NCBI GenBank assembly: GCA_002299895.1
Contig: DBOC01000010.1
Span: 47,881 to 111,880, forward strand
Direction: 5' to 3'
DNA: 64,000 nt
DNA from: Sphingomonadales bacterium UBA656
Lineage (GTDB): Bacteria > Pseudomonadota > Alphaproteobacteria > Sphingomonadales > Sphingomonadaceae
This document shows positions 44,602 to 54,600 of this stretch, piece by piece. The notes beneath the pieces were generated by a model. That model saw nothing but the letters and a program-made list of their open reading frames with translations, was not told where the DNA came from and did no database searches. Within the stretch, counting starts at the first letter, position 1. Each line of letters opens with the position of its first letter. The position numbers were made by a program, and so were the translations under genes.

Positions 44602-46206
44602 ATGAGCCTGGTTCGCAACAGCATTACCATCGGGGGGCTGACTTTGGTCAGCCGCGTCTTGGGCCTATTGCGTGACATGTTGATGGCGCGCTTTGTTGGC
44701 GCGGGCCTCGCGTCCGATGCCTTTCTGATTGCGTGGCGACTACCCAATCTGTTCCGCGCCCTTTTTGCCGAAGGCGCATTTGCGGCGGTATTCGTGCCGT
44801 TATTTAACAAGAAAATGACCGAAGCCGAACGCGAGAAGGCGGATCAAGGCCTAATCGCCGCGCGCCATTTCGCGAGCCAAGTGCTGTCGGTTTTATTCCC
44901 GTTTCTGGTGCTTTTTACTGCGCTCATGATGCTCGCCGCCGGCCCTGTTGTCTGGGCCATGACGGGCGGCTTTCCCGATGGCGGGCCGGAGAAGTTCGCG
45001 CTGGCGCGGCATTTGACGATTATCACTTTCCCTTATCTGGCGCTGATCTCGCTCGTTTCTTTGCTTGGCGGGATATTGAATTCGCTCAACCGATTCTGGG
45101 TCAATGCAGCCGCACCAATTTTGCTCAACATTTGCATGATTATCGCGCTGATATTCTTCCGCGGCGATACCGAAGTCGAAACGGCCGTCACACAAGCAAT
45201 TGCAGTGACTGTGTCGGGCGCGTTGCAGTTATTGTGGCTCATCTGGGCCTGTCACCGCGCGGGCGTTAATCTGAAACTTAGCTTGCCGCGCCTCACGCCC
45301 GATGTGAAGTTAATGCTCGCCCTGATTGCACCCGCGGCAATTGGCCAAGGCGCGATCCAGTTCAATTTGCTAATCTCCACCTCACTCGCGGCCCGGTTCC
45401 TGCCCGAAGGCTCGGTATCGTGGCTCTATTATGCTGACCGCTTGAACCAATTGCCACTGGGCCTGATTGGCATCGCAATCGGCACCGCTATTTTGCCAGC
45501 CTTATCTCGGCAGATTGCCGGCGCAGATAGCAAAGCGGCATCCGACACACAAAACCGCGCCGTCGAGCTGGCCCTTTTCTTTGCGATGCCGGCGACGGTT
45601 GCGTTGATTGTGTCTGCTATCCCGATCGTCCATGGCATATTCGAACATGGCGCCTTTACCGCGGCCGACACACAAGGAACCGCGGCAGTGCTGATGGCAT
45701 TTTCGGCAGGCGTGCCCGCTTATGTGCTCATCAAGGTGCTTACCCCAGGATTTTACGCGCGCAGCGACACCAAAACGCCGTTGCGCCTGGCTTTATGGGC
45801 GATGCTGGTCAACCTTGTCGGCAACCTCATCCTCATCTGGCCCTTGGCGCATATTGGCGTCGGCCTGGCGACAGCCATTTCGGCTTGGGTCAATGTCGTA
45901 TTGCTGTGGGTCACATTGCGCAAACGCGGCCATATCGCGGTTGATGCGCGCTTAAAACAAAAGGCATGGCGCATAGTTTTGGCGGCGGTCCTTATGGGCA
46001 TCGCGCTCTATTTCGGAAATGCACTTATTGAAGGCCAAGTTGGTGCCGGCTTATGGCGCCGCATTGCCGTTTTGGTCAGTTTGGTAACCGCTGGCGGTGC
46101 CGTCTATGCACTGGCTATATTGCTGTTCGGGGCCTATCGGATTAGCGAGCTCAAATCCCTTTTCCGCGGGCGTGCAACGGCGCCTGCGGCTCCTGCAAGC
46201 GAGTAA
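44602..46206 (+). CDS. murJ: Lipid II flippase MurJ (MviN)
   Basis: A 534-residue MOP-superfamily flippase with about 14 membrane helices. The N-terminus is [20 protein letters not shown], followed by [12 protein letters not shown], a characteristic MurJ opening. It turns lipid II to the periplasmic face for peptidoglycan synthesis. It is 23 bases downstream of secB and 5 bases before trpS. Confidence 0.95.
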   Translation: MSLVRNSITIGGLTLVSRVLGLLRDMLMARFVGAGLASDAFLIAWRLPNLFRALFAEGAFAAVFVPLFNKKMTEAEREKADQGLIAARHFASQVLSVLFPFLVLFTALMMLAAGPVVWAMTGGFPDGGPEKFALARHLTIITFPYLALISLVSLLGGILNSLNRFWVNAAAPILLNICMIIALIFFRGDTEVETAVTQAIAVTVSGALQLLWLIWACHRAGVNLKLSLPRLTPDVKLMLALIAPAAIGQGAIQFNLLISTSLAARFLPEGSVSWLYYADRLNQLPLGLIGIAIGTAILPALSRQIAGADSKAASDTQNRAVELALFFAMPATVALIVSAIPIVHGIFEHGAFTAADTQGTAAVLMAFSAGVPAYVLIKVLTPGFYARSDTKTPLRLALWAMLVNLVGNLILIWPLAHIGVGLATAISAWVNVVLLWVTLRKRGHIAVDARLKQKAWRIVLAAVLMGIALYFGNALIEGQVGAGLWRRIAVLVSLVTAGGAVYALAILLFGAYRISELKSLFRGRATAPAAPASE

Positions 46207-46211
46207 TATCT

Positions 46212-47210
46212 ATGCGCGTCGTTTCCGGTATTCAGCCAACGGGCAACCTTCATCTCGGCAATTATCTGGGCGCAATCCGCAACTGGGTGAAGATGCAGGA
46301 TGAAATGCAATGCCTGTATTTCCTCGCCGATTTGCACGCCATATCGATGCCCCATGTGCCCGAGGAGTTGACCGCAAACACCCGCGAAATGGCGGCCGCG
46401 TTGCTCGCCTGCGGGCTAGACACCAATAAGGCAATCCTGTTCAATCAGGCGCAAGTCCCTGCCCATGCCGAGTTGCAATGGCTGCTCACGGGCACCGCCC
46501 GCATGGGGTGGTTGAACCGGATGACCCAGTTCAAGGATAAGTCCGGCAAGAATCGCGAAGGCGCGAGCATTGCGTTGTTCACCTACCCTGTTTTACAAGC
46601 CGCCGACGTGCTGCTGTATCAAGCGACGCATGTGCCTGTGGGCGAAGACCAGAAACAACATTTGGAACTTGCCCGCGACATCGCGCAAAAGTTCAACACC
46701 GATTTTGGCAAGGGCACCGAGATTTTCACATTGCCCGACCCAATCATTCCCAAAGCCACCGCGCGCATCATGAGCTTGCGCGACGGCAGCGCCAAAATGT
46801 CCAAATCAGACCCAAGCGATATGAGCCGCATCAATCTGATCGATGATGCCGACACGATCCTAAGCAAAATCAAAAAGGCGAAAACCGACCCAGAGCCGCT
46901 ACCATCGGAGGCAGATGGTCTTGAGGGTCGGCCAGAAGCCAAAAATCTAGTTGGCATCTATGCTGCCTTTGCGAACGAGACCGTAGAGGACACGCTGGCG
47001 CGCTTTGGCGGTCAGGGCTTTGGGTCATTCAAGCCGGCACTGGCAGAGATTGTGGTCGAACATCTGCGCCCCATTTCGGAACGCTTTAGTGCGCTCAAAG
47101 ACGACCATGAACAGATTGATGCGGCATTGGCCAAGGGCGCAGCGAAAGCGCGCGAATTGAGCGCACCAACGCTAAAGGCAGCTTATGCTGCACTTGGCTT
47201 GCTGCGTTGA
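46212..47210 (+). CDS. trpS: Tryptophan-tRNA ligase
   Basis: A 332-residue class I aminoacyl-tRNA synthetase. The HIGH-type motif is [10 protein letters not shown] near residue 12, and the KMSKS motif is [10 protein letters not shown]. It charges tRNA-Trp. It directly follows murJ after 5 bases. Confidence 0.97.
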   Translation: MRVVSGIQPTGNLHLGNYLGAIRNWVKMQDEMQCLYFLADLHAISMPHVPEELTANTREMAAALLACGLDTNKAILFNQAQVPAHAELQWLLTGTARMGWLNRMTQFKDKSGKNREGASIALFTYPVLQAADVLLYQATHVPVGEDQKQHLELARDIAQKFNTDFGKGTEIFTLPDPIIPKATARIMSLRDGSAKMSKSDPSDMSRINLIDDADTILSKIKKAKTDPEPLPSEADGLEGRPEAKNLVGIYAAFANETVEDTLARFGGQGFGSFKPALAEIVVEHLRPISERFSALKDDHEQIDAALAKGAAKARELSAPTLKAAYAALGLLR

Positions 47211-47312
47211 TTAATGTTATTTCGTTGTTCAACCGCAGTTCAGCGAAACGACCCTAATTTTTGCGGGTGAATGATAAGTCGGCATCGCGCCGCTTTTGAA
47301 GGGAATGCACGG

Positions 47313-47966
47313 ATGAAAAAGGTCACAACTTTTCTCGCTCCTTTGGCACTGCTTGCTTTGGGTGCATGCGCAACGCCCTTTAACGCCGACGTTTCGCGCT
47401 TTCAGGAACTGCCCGCGCCGCAGGGTCAGACCTTTGCGATCCGCGCTGCCAATCCCGCCAATGCAGGTGGCATTGAATTTGGGCAATATGCCGCATTGGT
47501 CGCGCAGGAACTAAAGAAAGTTGGTTATGTGCCCGCATCGGGCGACACCGCTGACATGACCGTATCACTGGATTATGCCGTCGATGCAGGCAAAGAACGC
47601 GATATCTTGCGCCGGGATCCGTTTTACGACCCTTATTGGGGCTTTGGCAGCTTTTATCGCCCTTATGTTGTGCGTACACGTCGCGGCGCGCGCTATGTCA
47701 TGGGTTTTTATGACCCGTTCCTCTACAGCGGCTTCAACCGGCCATATGACGTGGATAGTTTCACCGTATATACCGCCAATCTGGATCTAAAAATTGACCG
47801 CAATGGCGACGGAAAACGCCTGTTCGAAGGCAAGGCAGAAGCCAAGTCGCGTTCGAACAAACTGCCTTATCTGGTGCCGAATCTGGTTGAAGCCATGTTC
47901 ACAGGCTTCCCCGGAAATGGTGGTGAGACCGTCCGGATTTCCGTCGCGCCCGAGGAAAAGCGCTAA
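47313..47966 (+). CDS. DUF4136 family lipoprotein
   Basis: A 217-residue envelope lipoprotein. The signal ends with LGAC and Cys19 is the lipidation site. The mature region, GIEFGQYAALVAQELKKVGY through DLKIDRNGDGKRLFEGKAEA, matches DUF4136. Repeated Tyr/Phe-Pro-Tyr patches (YDPYWGFGSFYRPY, FYDPFLYSGFNRPYDV) are notable. Function is unknown. The chosen ATG has GAAGGGA upstream. Confidence 0.83.
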   Translation: MKKVTTFLAPLALLALGACATPFNADVSRFQELPAPQGQTFAIRAANPANAGGIEFGQYAALVAQELKKVGYVPASGDTADMTVSLDYAVDAGKERDILRRDPFYDPYWGFGSFYRPYVVRTRRGARYVMGFYDPFLYSGFNRPYDVDSFTVYTANLDLKIDRNGDGKRLFEGKAEAKSRSNKLPYLVPNLVEAMFTGFPGNGGETVRISVAPEEKR

Positions 47967-47987
47967 GCGTTATTCAGGCTGTCGCCT

Positions 47988-49094
47988 TTATACGCCGCAG
48001 CCGAGTTCGGATTTTCCATAAGCCGCGCCTTCACCCCGTGTAGCGGCGATGCCCGCATAAAGATCCGTACCCGTGAACAATCCATCGCGTCCAATGGCGA
48101 AGCCTTGCGCGCGAAATACGTCCATAACCTTCGCTGGTGCGTCATCGAAATATAAGGATTGCGATTCATAATGTTGCGCGATGCCCGTCAACGACAATCC
48201 TTCGAACGATCGGCGTAGCCGCAGAAATTTGCTTTTACCTTCCACCGCTGCGTAGGCCTTTTGACGGGCAGACTCATTGGCAAATTCCTTTGCCTCCAAT
48301 GCCTGCCATTGTGTCCGTAACTGCCCGCTGAGTTTGGCAAATTCGGCACCTATTTCGCCGGAAAATCCGCAGGTCTGGGGATTGAAACCAATGGTAATTG
48401 GCTTACCCCCAAGGCGCGCCAAGATCGACGGTGCGTCGGCAAGATATCCGAAGCGACCATCGGCAAGCTTCACCTCAATGAAATTATCTGCCGTGGTCCC
48501 TACCAGAGTCAACTGTGCGCCCTCACGCAGCCGGTCAAGCAAAACACTATCGGATAAGGTAGTGGCCCAGACATCGATAAATCCATCTGCAACCCAAGGT
48601 TGATCATTAAGCGATTTTACCAAAACCGGCGGTTGATTTTGCGACAAATTGACCAAGGCAACGAAGCCATTGCCATCACTTAGTTCAAGCCACCCGCCAT
48701 CAACACTTGAACCTGGCTGAATTGTGCCAGTCACTTGCGAGCCACGGGGCAATTTGCCCAATATGACACTGCCATTTATCGCCGGCTTATCGCGCAAGTT
48801 CGCATCGGTGATTGCGAAAAATATCTGGGCATTGGGATTTGAAGCCTCTCCGGCTTCGGTTGCGGGCATATCTGCATCCCGTTTCAAATCGTCCGCAATG
48901 AAGAGCCAGAAATATAAGGCTGCCACGACCAACACGATAGCAATCGCCACAAATGGCACCGACCATCGGCCTTTATTCGCGGCCGATTTGAGGGACTTTG
49001 CGGCAATTTTTGGCTTCAGCGCACGCCCGCAGCTGGCGCAGAAAGCGGCATCACTGGCCGAAGCCGCTCCGCACGAGGCGCACAACTGACTCAT
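47988..49094 (-). CDS. Zinc-ribbon, single-span membrane protein with SH3-like domains
   Basis: A 368-residue protein. A cytoplasmic N-terminal zinc ribbon (CASCG, then CASCG) is followed by one helix (about residues 48-66) and an extracytoplasmic region with two SH3-like repeats (ITDANLRDKPAINGSVILG; SDSVLLDRLREGAQLTLVG). An unrecognised C-terminal domain starts near CGFSGEIGAEFAKLS and ends in CGV. It resembles zinc-ribbon/SH3 proteins of unknown role. Its position next to dnaA may be incidental. Confidence 0.72.
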   Translation of the reverse strand: MSQLCASCGAASASDAAFCASCGRALKPKIAAKSLKSAANKGRWSVPFVAIAIVLVVAALYFWLFIADDLKRDADMPATEAGEASNPNAQIFFAITDANLRDKPAINGSVILGKLPRGSQVTGTIQPGSSVDGGWLELSDGNGFVALVNLSQNQPPVLVKSLNDQPWVADGFIDVWATTLSDSVLLDRLREGAQLTLVGTTADNFIEVKLADGRFGYLADAPSILARLGGKPITIGFNPQTCGFSGEIGAEFAKLSGQLRTQWQALEAKEFANESARQKAYAAVEGKSKFLRLRRSFEGLSLTGIAQHYESQSLYFDDAPAKVMDVFRAQGFAIGRDGLFTGTDLYAGIAATRGEGAAYGKSELGCGV

Positions 49095-49172
49095 AATCGT
49101 CCCTCCGACTCACGTCTTTGGGATAATCATTGGAAAGCCTGTTGAAAAGGGGTGGAAATTTAGGGTCGGGAC

Positions 49173-50618
49173 CTAGGCTTCGAGCTGACGGAGCAACGCG
49201 CGCACATCATTGTCCATATCGCTATCCTGCTGCCGAAGCCCTTCAACCAAGCGCACAGCATGGATAACGGTGCTGTGGTCACGTCCCCCAAATTTGCGTC
49301 CGATTTCAGGGTAGCTGCGCGGTGTCATCACCTTAGCAAGGTACATCGCGACTTGGCGCGGACGCACAACGGCACGCGCACGGCGCTTTGAGGACATTTC
49401 GCTCCGGTCTATGCGATAATATTCGCAAACCGCCCGCTGGATCTCATCGATGGTGATACGGCGACGGCAGGCGCTCAAAATATCCTTGAGCTGCTCTTCG
49501 GCCAATGTCCGCGTCACCGGCTTGCCTGTTAACTGGGCATAAGCGAGCAGCTTGTTCAAGCCACCTTCCAGTTCGCGGACATTGCGGCTGATGGTGCGGG
49601 CCAGAAACTCGACCACATCTTCACCCACCTGCGCCTCTGGCATATTGGCGAGACGCTGTTCTAGGATTAAACGGCGCAATTCCAGATCAGCAGGTTGAAT
49701 GTCGGCAACTAGGCCCATCGACAGACGCGACAATATGCGCTGGTCGACGCCGTCCAATGCTTGCGGCGCGCGGTCAGCGGAAACCACCAAACGTTTCCCT
49801 GCACCAATGATGGCATCGATCGTGTGCAGAAACTCTTCCTGCGTCGACACCTTGCCAATGATGAACTGGATATCGTCGATCAGCAGCACGTCAACGGCAC
49901 GCAGCCGTGCCTTAAACTCCATGACTTCCTTGCGCCGCATCGCGGTTACAAATTCCATCATGAATTTTTCGGCGGACATATACAAAATCTGTGCGTCGGG
50001 ATTTACCTCAGCATAAGCATGGCCGATGGCATGCATCAGGTGGGTTTTGCCTTGGCCCGTGGCGGCTTGCAGATAGAGCGGGTTGAATAAGGGCTTGTCT
50101 TTCGACGCCACGCGCTCTGCGGCACTTAGCGCCAGAACATTGGTTTGGCCCTTCACGAAATTGGCAAAGGTCATGCGCGGGTCAAGCGCCGACCGCGTGG
50201 CTTGTGCCTCACTGCTTTCCTGCGCGACCACGCGTTCTGCATGGGTTGAAGCGCGGAGCAATTCGACTCGTGGGGCACCGGGACGTGTACGAATTTTCAG
50301 CTGCTTGACGCTGCTATTTGTGCTGGACCATGCCAAGCGCAAGCGGTCGGCATAATGATCAGAGACCCAGCTTGCCGAAAAGTCCGAGGGCAATAAAAGT
50401 TCCAGCGTGCCCGTCAGATCGCAATAATCGCCCAGGCTAATAGAGCGAATCCATTGGCCGTAAACCTGCGCACCTAAATCGCGACGCAAGCCGGAGGAGA
50501 TATTATGCCAATCGGCGTCAAAACGGGCGTGCGATGAAGACGCATCTTGCCCACTGCCAGATTGACCGATTTTGTTGTGCGATACTGAATTGCCTTCGGC
50601 CAACGTGCCTGCCCCCAT
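49173..50618 (-). CDS. dnaA: Chromosomal replication initiator protein DnaA
   Basis: A 481-residue initiator. Domain I starts around WHNISSGLRRDLGAQVYGQW. The AAA+ core has Walker A ATGQGKTHLMHA and Walker B VLLIDDIQF. The C-terminal DNA-binding domain carries the signature GGRDHSTVIHAVR. The ATG at 50618 is preferred over a TTG at 50642. rpsT lies upstream on the same strand, the usual alphaproteobacterial neighbour. Confidence 0.96.
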   Translation of the reverse strand: MGAGTLAEGNSVSHNKIGQSGSGQDASSSHARFDADWHNISSGLRRDLGAQVYGQWIRSISLGDYCDLTGTLELLLPSDFSASWVSDHYADRLRLAWSSTNSSVKQLKIRTRPGAPRVELLRASTHAERVVAQESSEAQATRSALDPRMTFANFVKGQTNVLALSAAERVASKDKPLFNPLYLQAATGQGKTHLMHAIGHAYAEVNPDAQILYMSAEKFMMEFVTAMRRKEVMEFKARLRAVDVLLIDDIQFIIGKVSTQEEFLHTIDAIIGAGKRLVVSADRAPQALDGVDQRILSRLSMGLVADIQPADLELRRLILEQRLANMPEAQVGEDVVEFLARTISRNVRELEGGLNKLLAYAQLTGKPVTRTLAEEQLKDILSACRRRITIDEIQRAVCEYYRIDRSEMSSKRRARAVVRPRQVAMYLAKVMTPRSYPEIGRKFGGRDHSTVIHAVRLVEGLRQQDSDMDNDVRALLRQLEA

Positions 50619-50980
50619 TTTCCACCCCAACCAGTACCACAAAACCGCGCGCTATCTACCGAACAGGGGACGAACGGGGGCTGGCCACGCATTTGTTACC
50701 AAATGCAGCCACGGTACCTGATCATTCTCCATGTGAGGCATTGCGCGACTGTCGCCATGCGTTGCTGGAATACATTTCTTAGACAGCAAAAAACGAGTCT
50801 ATCAAGAGCCGCGCAGCAAAAAAAATGAAATAAATGGCATTGACTCGCTGGGAGCCAAGCAAATGCGTTATCAATTTATTAAGTATTTGATATACTGTTA
50901 TTTTTTATAAATATTGAATTGCACAAGCCCCGAATCGCGGGAAATCCTAACGTTTCACTTTTGTGACAATTGACAAAGAA
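50619..50980. other. AT-rich intergenic region upstream of dnaA
   Basis: This gap holds no credible gene. Bases 50810-50940 are far more AT-rich than the surroundings, with runs such as TTTATTAAG and TTTTTTATAAATATT. A half-perfect CtrA-type element, TTAT-N7-TTAA, lies at 50868-50882. It should carry the dnaA promoter. I found no cluster of DnaA boxes (TTATNCACA), so an origin is not claimed. Confidence 0.55.
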
Positions 50981-51004
50981 AACCCGCCGTGTTTGCGGCG
51001 GGTT
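50981..51004 (-). terminator. Rho-independent terminator of rpsT
   Basis: A perfect 9-bp stem AACCCGCCG/CGGCGGGTT (50981-50989 with 50996-51004, six-base loop) is followed on the minus strand by TTTTCTTT. It lies 42 bases past the rpsT stop and separates it from the dnaA promoter region. Confidence 0.88.
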
Positions 51005-51046
51005 ATGAATGTCTAAAACCGGAAGGTCCGGCGTTATCGGTATCGC

Positions 51047-51310
51047 TTAAGCGAGACCGCCGACCGCCTTTGTGAGGCGACCGAATTTGCGCGAAGCTGT
51101 GTTCTTGTGCAGGACGCCCTTGGATACGCCACGCGCCAATTCAGGCTGCGCTGCGGCCAATGCAGCAGTTGCCGCAGACTTGTCGCCAAGTTCAATCGCC
51201 GATTCGACCTTCTTAATGAAAGTACGGATGCGGCTGACGCGTGCGCCATTCACTTCAGTGCGACGCGCGTTGCGACGGATACGCTTTTTTGCTTGCGGCG
51301 TATTGGCCAT
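51047..51310 (-). CDS. rpsT: 30S ribosomal protein S20
   Basis: An 87-residue basic protein beginning [20 protein letters not shown] and ending with [13 protein letters not shown], the classic S20 sequence. It binds 16S rRNA in the small subunit. It is upstream of dnaA on the same strand and has its own terminator. Confidence 0.98.
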   Translation of the reverse strand: MANTPQAKKRIRRNARRTEVNGARVSRIRTFIKKVESAIELGDKSAATAALAAAQPELARGVSKGVLHKNTASRKFGRLTKAVGGLA

Positions 51311-51418
51311 TTTTGTCCTCGAATTTCAATATCTGAAGAGGCGCGCCCATGCGGTGCGCCTGTTGAAGGAGCGGCCCTTAACCCTGCCCAATAGATTCGT
51401 CAACCTCATAATGCCGCC

Positions 51419-52231
51419 TCATCGCTGGCATTTCGGGCAGTAAAAGGTTGATCGTCCCGAATCAACACGTCGCAATATGATACTGCCACAGGCGCAAGCT
51501 TCACCCTCGCGGCCATAGACGCGCCAGTCCTTTGCAAAATAGCCAAGCTCCCCATCGGGCGCGGCAAAATCGCGCAAAGTAGATCCGCCCGCGGCGATCG
51601 CAGCAATGAGCACCTCCTTGATTGCGGCGACCAATCGGGTCAGGCGCGCTTTGCTGATGCTTGCGGCGCTGGCCACTGGGTCAATGCCTGCCATATGCAG
51701 CGCCTCGCACACATAGATATTCCCCAAGCCGGCCACGACATTCTGATTGAGCAGCATAGCCTTTATCGGCGCTTTGCGGCCGTGCAGTGCCTTTTGCAGA
51801 ACAGACGCATCAAACGCATCCGACAGCGGCTCTGGTCCCATTTTGGCAAAGAAGCGATAATCGTCAATCTGTTGCGAATCGATAATATCCAGCGACCCGA
51901 AACGACGGTGGTCGTTCAATGCAACCACGCGTCCACTTGCAGTTTCCAGAATGAAATGGTCGTGCTTTTCGATATCAGCCGGGTCAACGCGCCAACGGCC
52001 GGACATGCCTAAATGAAATATCAACACGTCCTGCCGGTCGGTGTAGATCAATCCATATTTCGCCCGCCGTCCAAGCGTTTCGATACGCGCGCCCGTTAGC
52101 CGCTGGCGCAAATCGGGCGGAATAGGCCAGCGGAGATCCGCCCGGCGCGGTTCGGCGCGAACAATAAGCTCACCTTCCAAGACCGAGCGCAGGCCGGAGA
52201 CAGTGGTTTCGACTTCGGGTAATTCGGGCAT
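51419..52231 (-). CDS. mutM: Formamidopyrimidine-DNA glycosylase
   Basis: A 270-residue glycosylase/AP lyase for 8-oxoguanine and Fapy lesions. The mature start MPELPEVETT supplies the catalytic Pro2 and Glu3; this fixes the start at 52231 rather than 52243. The Lys in GRRAKYGLI is the conserved lysine, and the C-terminal zinc finger is CACGSIIL with YCPKCQR. It is divergent from ubiE. Confidence 0.96.
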   Translation of the reverse strand: MPELPEVETTVSGLRSVLEGELIVRAEPRRADLRWPIPPDLRQRLTGARIETLGRRAKYGLIYTDRQDVLIFHLGMSGRWRVDPADIEKHDHFILETASGRVVALNDHRRFGSLDIIDSQQIDDYRFFAKMGPEPLSDAFDASVLQKALHGRKAPIKAMLLNQNVVAGLGNIYVCEALHMAGIDPVASAASISKARLTRLVAAIKEVLIAAIAAGGSTLRDFAAPDGELGYFAKDWRVYGREGEACACGSIILRRVDSGRSTFYCPKCQR

Positions 52232-52306
52232 ATGATTTTGCACCTAAGGGACAGGCCCACCTAACAGTCTTTGCGGCTGGCGCAACAATCGGCTAGAGGC
52301 AGCAGG

Positions 52307-53038
52307 ATGAATGACACCGTATCCTTTGGCTATGAGGAAGTTAGCCCCGCAGAAAAGACGCAGCGCGTTGGCGCCGTCTTTTCTAATGTCGCGCGTAAAT
52401 ATGACATTATGAACGACGCGATGTCGGGCGGCTTGCACCGTTTATGGAAAGATACCTTTGTACGTCGCGTAAAACCGCGCGCGGGCGAGGATATTCTCGA
52501 CATGGCCGGCGGCACGGGCGACATTGCATTCCGCATGGAAAAATCCGGCGCGCAGGTCACGGTTTCCGACATTAACGAAGACATGTTGGATGTCGGTATG
52601 GAACGCGCGATGGAGCGCGGCATCGACAGCCTCATCTGGTCTCCACAAAATGCTGAGACGCTGACCTTTCCCGATGCGCATTTTGATGCCTACACCATTG
52701 CTTTTGGCATCCGCAACGTGACGGACATTCCTAAGGCCCTGCGTGAGGCGCATCGTGTGCTGCGTTATGGCGGGCGTTTTTTCTGCCTGGAATTTTCTAC
52801 GGTCGAATGGCCTGGCCTTGCGCAAATATATGATGTGTACTCGGACAAGTTGGTGCCGAAACTGGGTAAGGCCATTGCCGGCGACGAAGACAGCTACCGT
52901 TATCTGGTCGAATCCATCCGCCGCTTCCCCGATATGCAGAATTTTAAACGCATGATCGGAGAGGCCGGCTTTGTGCAAACCAAGGTCGAACCCATATTGG
53001 GCGGTCTGGTCGCGATCCACAGCGGCTGGAAGGTTTAA
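52307..53038 (+). CDS. ubiE: Demethylmenaquinone/2-polyprenyl-6-methoxy-benzoquinol methyltransferase
   Basis: A 243-residue SAM-dependent C-methyltransferase of ubiquinone synthesis. The family signatures are YDIMNDAMSGGLHRLWKD and RNVTDIPKALREAHRVLRYGG; the SAM-binding loop is DMAGGTGDIAFRM. The ATG at 52307 follows a CAGCAGG. It heads the ubiE-ubiB-coaBC-dut-moeB operon. Confidence 0.96.
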   Translation: MNDTVSFGYEEVSPAEKTQRVGAVFSNVARKYDIMNDAMSGGLHRLWKDTFVRRVKPRAGEDILDMAGGTGDIAFRMEKSGAQVTVSDINEDMLDVGMERAMERGIDSLIWSPQNAETLTFPDAHFDAYTIAFGIRNVTDIPKALREAHRVLRYGGRFFCLEFSTVEWPGLAQIYDVYSDKLVPKLGKAIAGDEDSYRYLVESIRRFPDMQNFKRMIGEAGFVQTKVEPILGGLVAIHSGWKV

Positions 53039-53049
53039 CGCCGCACCTC

Positions 53050-54600
53050 ATGACGCGTCCCGTTACCCACATCCTTCGCTTGCTCAAATGGGGCCGCATA
53101 TTGGCGCGCCACGGTGCGCTTCGCGCCATTGAGGCAGATCGTAACACCCCTGCGCAAGTGAAGCGGCTGTGCCGCATCGCGCGCTTTGGGACGATCCAGC
53201 CAAAAGTGCCCGATTATGCAGGCGCATTTCGCGCCATTGGTCCCGCCGCCATCAAACTCGGGCAAACATTGGCGACACGGCCGGACATCATTGGCGAAGA
53301 GGCAGCGCGTAATCTGCTTATGCTGCAAGACCAGTTACCACCCGCGCCCTTTGACAAGGTCTATGCGCAGATTGACAGCAGCTTGAATAAGCCAGCGGCG
53401 GCGTTATTTGATTATATCGACCCGGAGCCTGTGGGCGCAGCGTCCATTGCGCAGGTGCACCGTGCGCGCACGACCGAAGGCAAGGACGTCGCAATCAAAG
53501 TGCTTCGTCCCGGCATTCGTGAACAGTTCGCCCGCGACATTGAAACCTATGAATGGGCAGCTGCGCATTTGGAAGCGCTTGGCGGCGAAGCGGCGCGGTT
53601 GCGGCCGCAACTGGTTATCGCCAATCTGAAACGCTGGACCTTGCGCGAGCTCGATTTGCGGCGCGAGGCGGCAAGCGCGTCCGAACTGAAGGACGCGATG
53701 GTCGCCGTCGAAGGCTATAATATTCCGGCCATCGATTGGGATCGGACGTCGGGCCGCGTGCTGACACTCGAATGGATCGACGGCGTTAAGATTTCCGACG
53801 TGGATGCGCTCAAGGCAGCGGGCCATGATCTCAAAAAATTGGCCGAAAAGCTTGTTCTCACCTTCTTACGCCAAGCCATTTCGGAAGGTTTTTTCCATGC
53901 CGACATGCATCAGGGCAATTTGTTCGTCCGCGCCGATGGTACGATTGTTGCCATTGATTTCGGCATCATGGGCCGGATCAACCGGCAAGCGCGTTTCTGG
54001 TTGGCAGAAATTCTCTACGGCCTGACCACCGGCAATTATAAGCGCGTCGCCGAAATCCATTTTGAAGCACAATATGTGCCCAGCTATCACAATGTCGACG
54101 AATTCGCGACGGCGCTGCGCGCGGTAGGCGAACCAACACGCGGCAAGCCCGTTAGCGAATTATCGGTCGGGCAAATGCTCGACAGTCTTTTCGCGATCAC
54201 CCGCGATTTCGATATGCAGACACAGCCACATTTGTTGTTGCTGCAAAAAACGATGGTGATGGTTGAAGGTATTGCGACCTCGTTAAACCCAAGCATCAAC
54301 ATGTGGGACGTGGCCGCGCCTTATGTGGGTGAATGGATACGCGGCGAGCTGGGGCCAGAAGCCATGCTCGCCGACGGATTGCGTAAGCAGGCTGATACGT
54401 TAAAGATGATACCCGACCTCATCCGCCGTTTGGATGAGCAGCTCCCCCGCAAAGGCGGCGCGCCCGAACCACCCCCCTTGCCGACCGTCCCACTGATTTG
54501 GGAACGTAAGGGCAAGAGCAATGCTGGGCGCTATATATTGGTCGCGGCGTTGGCGGGGGCCTTGGGCGCGGCTAGTATGTGGGCGATGGGGTTAAGCTAA
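53050..54600 (+). CDS. ubiB: Ubiquinone biosynthesis protein UbiB (ABC1/ADCK-like)
   Basis: A 516-residue atypical kinase/ATPase for ubiquinone synthesis. The family motif KxGQ appears in AIKLGQTLATRPDI. ATP-site segments are VAIKVLRPGI and HADMHQGNLFVRADGTIVAIDFGIMG. A C-terminal hydrophobic helix (YILVAALAGALGAASMWAM) anchors it in the membrane. Its TAA overlaps the coaBC ATG by one base. Confidence 0.95.
   Translation: MTRPVTHILRLLKWGRILARHGALRAIEADRNTPAQVKRLCRIARFGTIQPKVPDYAGAFRAIGPAAIKLGQTLATRPDIIGEEAARNLLMLQDQLPPAPFDKVYAQIDSSLNKPAAALFDYIDPEPVGAASIAQVHRARTTEGKDVAIKVLRPGIREQFARDIETYEWAAAHLEALGGEAARLRPQLVIANLKRWTLRELDLRREAASASELKDAMVAVEGYNIPAIDWDRTSGRVLTLEWIDGVKISDVDALKAAGHDLKKLAEKLVLTFLRQAISEGFFHADMHQGNLFVRADGTIVAIDFGIMGRINRQARFWLAEILYGLTTGNYKRVAEIHFEAQYVPSYHNVDEFATALRAVGEPTRGKPVSELSVGQMLDSLFAITRDFDMQTQPHLLLLQKTMVMVEGIATSLNPSINMWDVAAPYVGEWIRGELGPEAMLADGLRKQADTLKMIPDLIRRLDEQLPRKGGAPEPPPLPTVPLIWERKGKSNAGRYILVAALAGALGAASMWAMGLS

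Noticed and set aside
50619..51046. Chromosome origin (oriC) next to dnaA
   Set aside because: The region is AT-rich but I found no cluster of DnaA boxes (TTATNCACA on either strand). In alphaproteobacteria the origin is often not beside dnaA.
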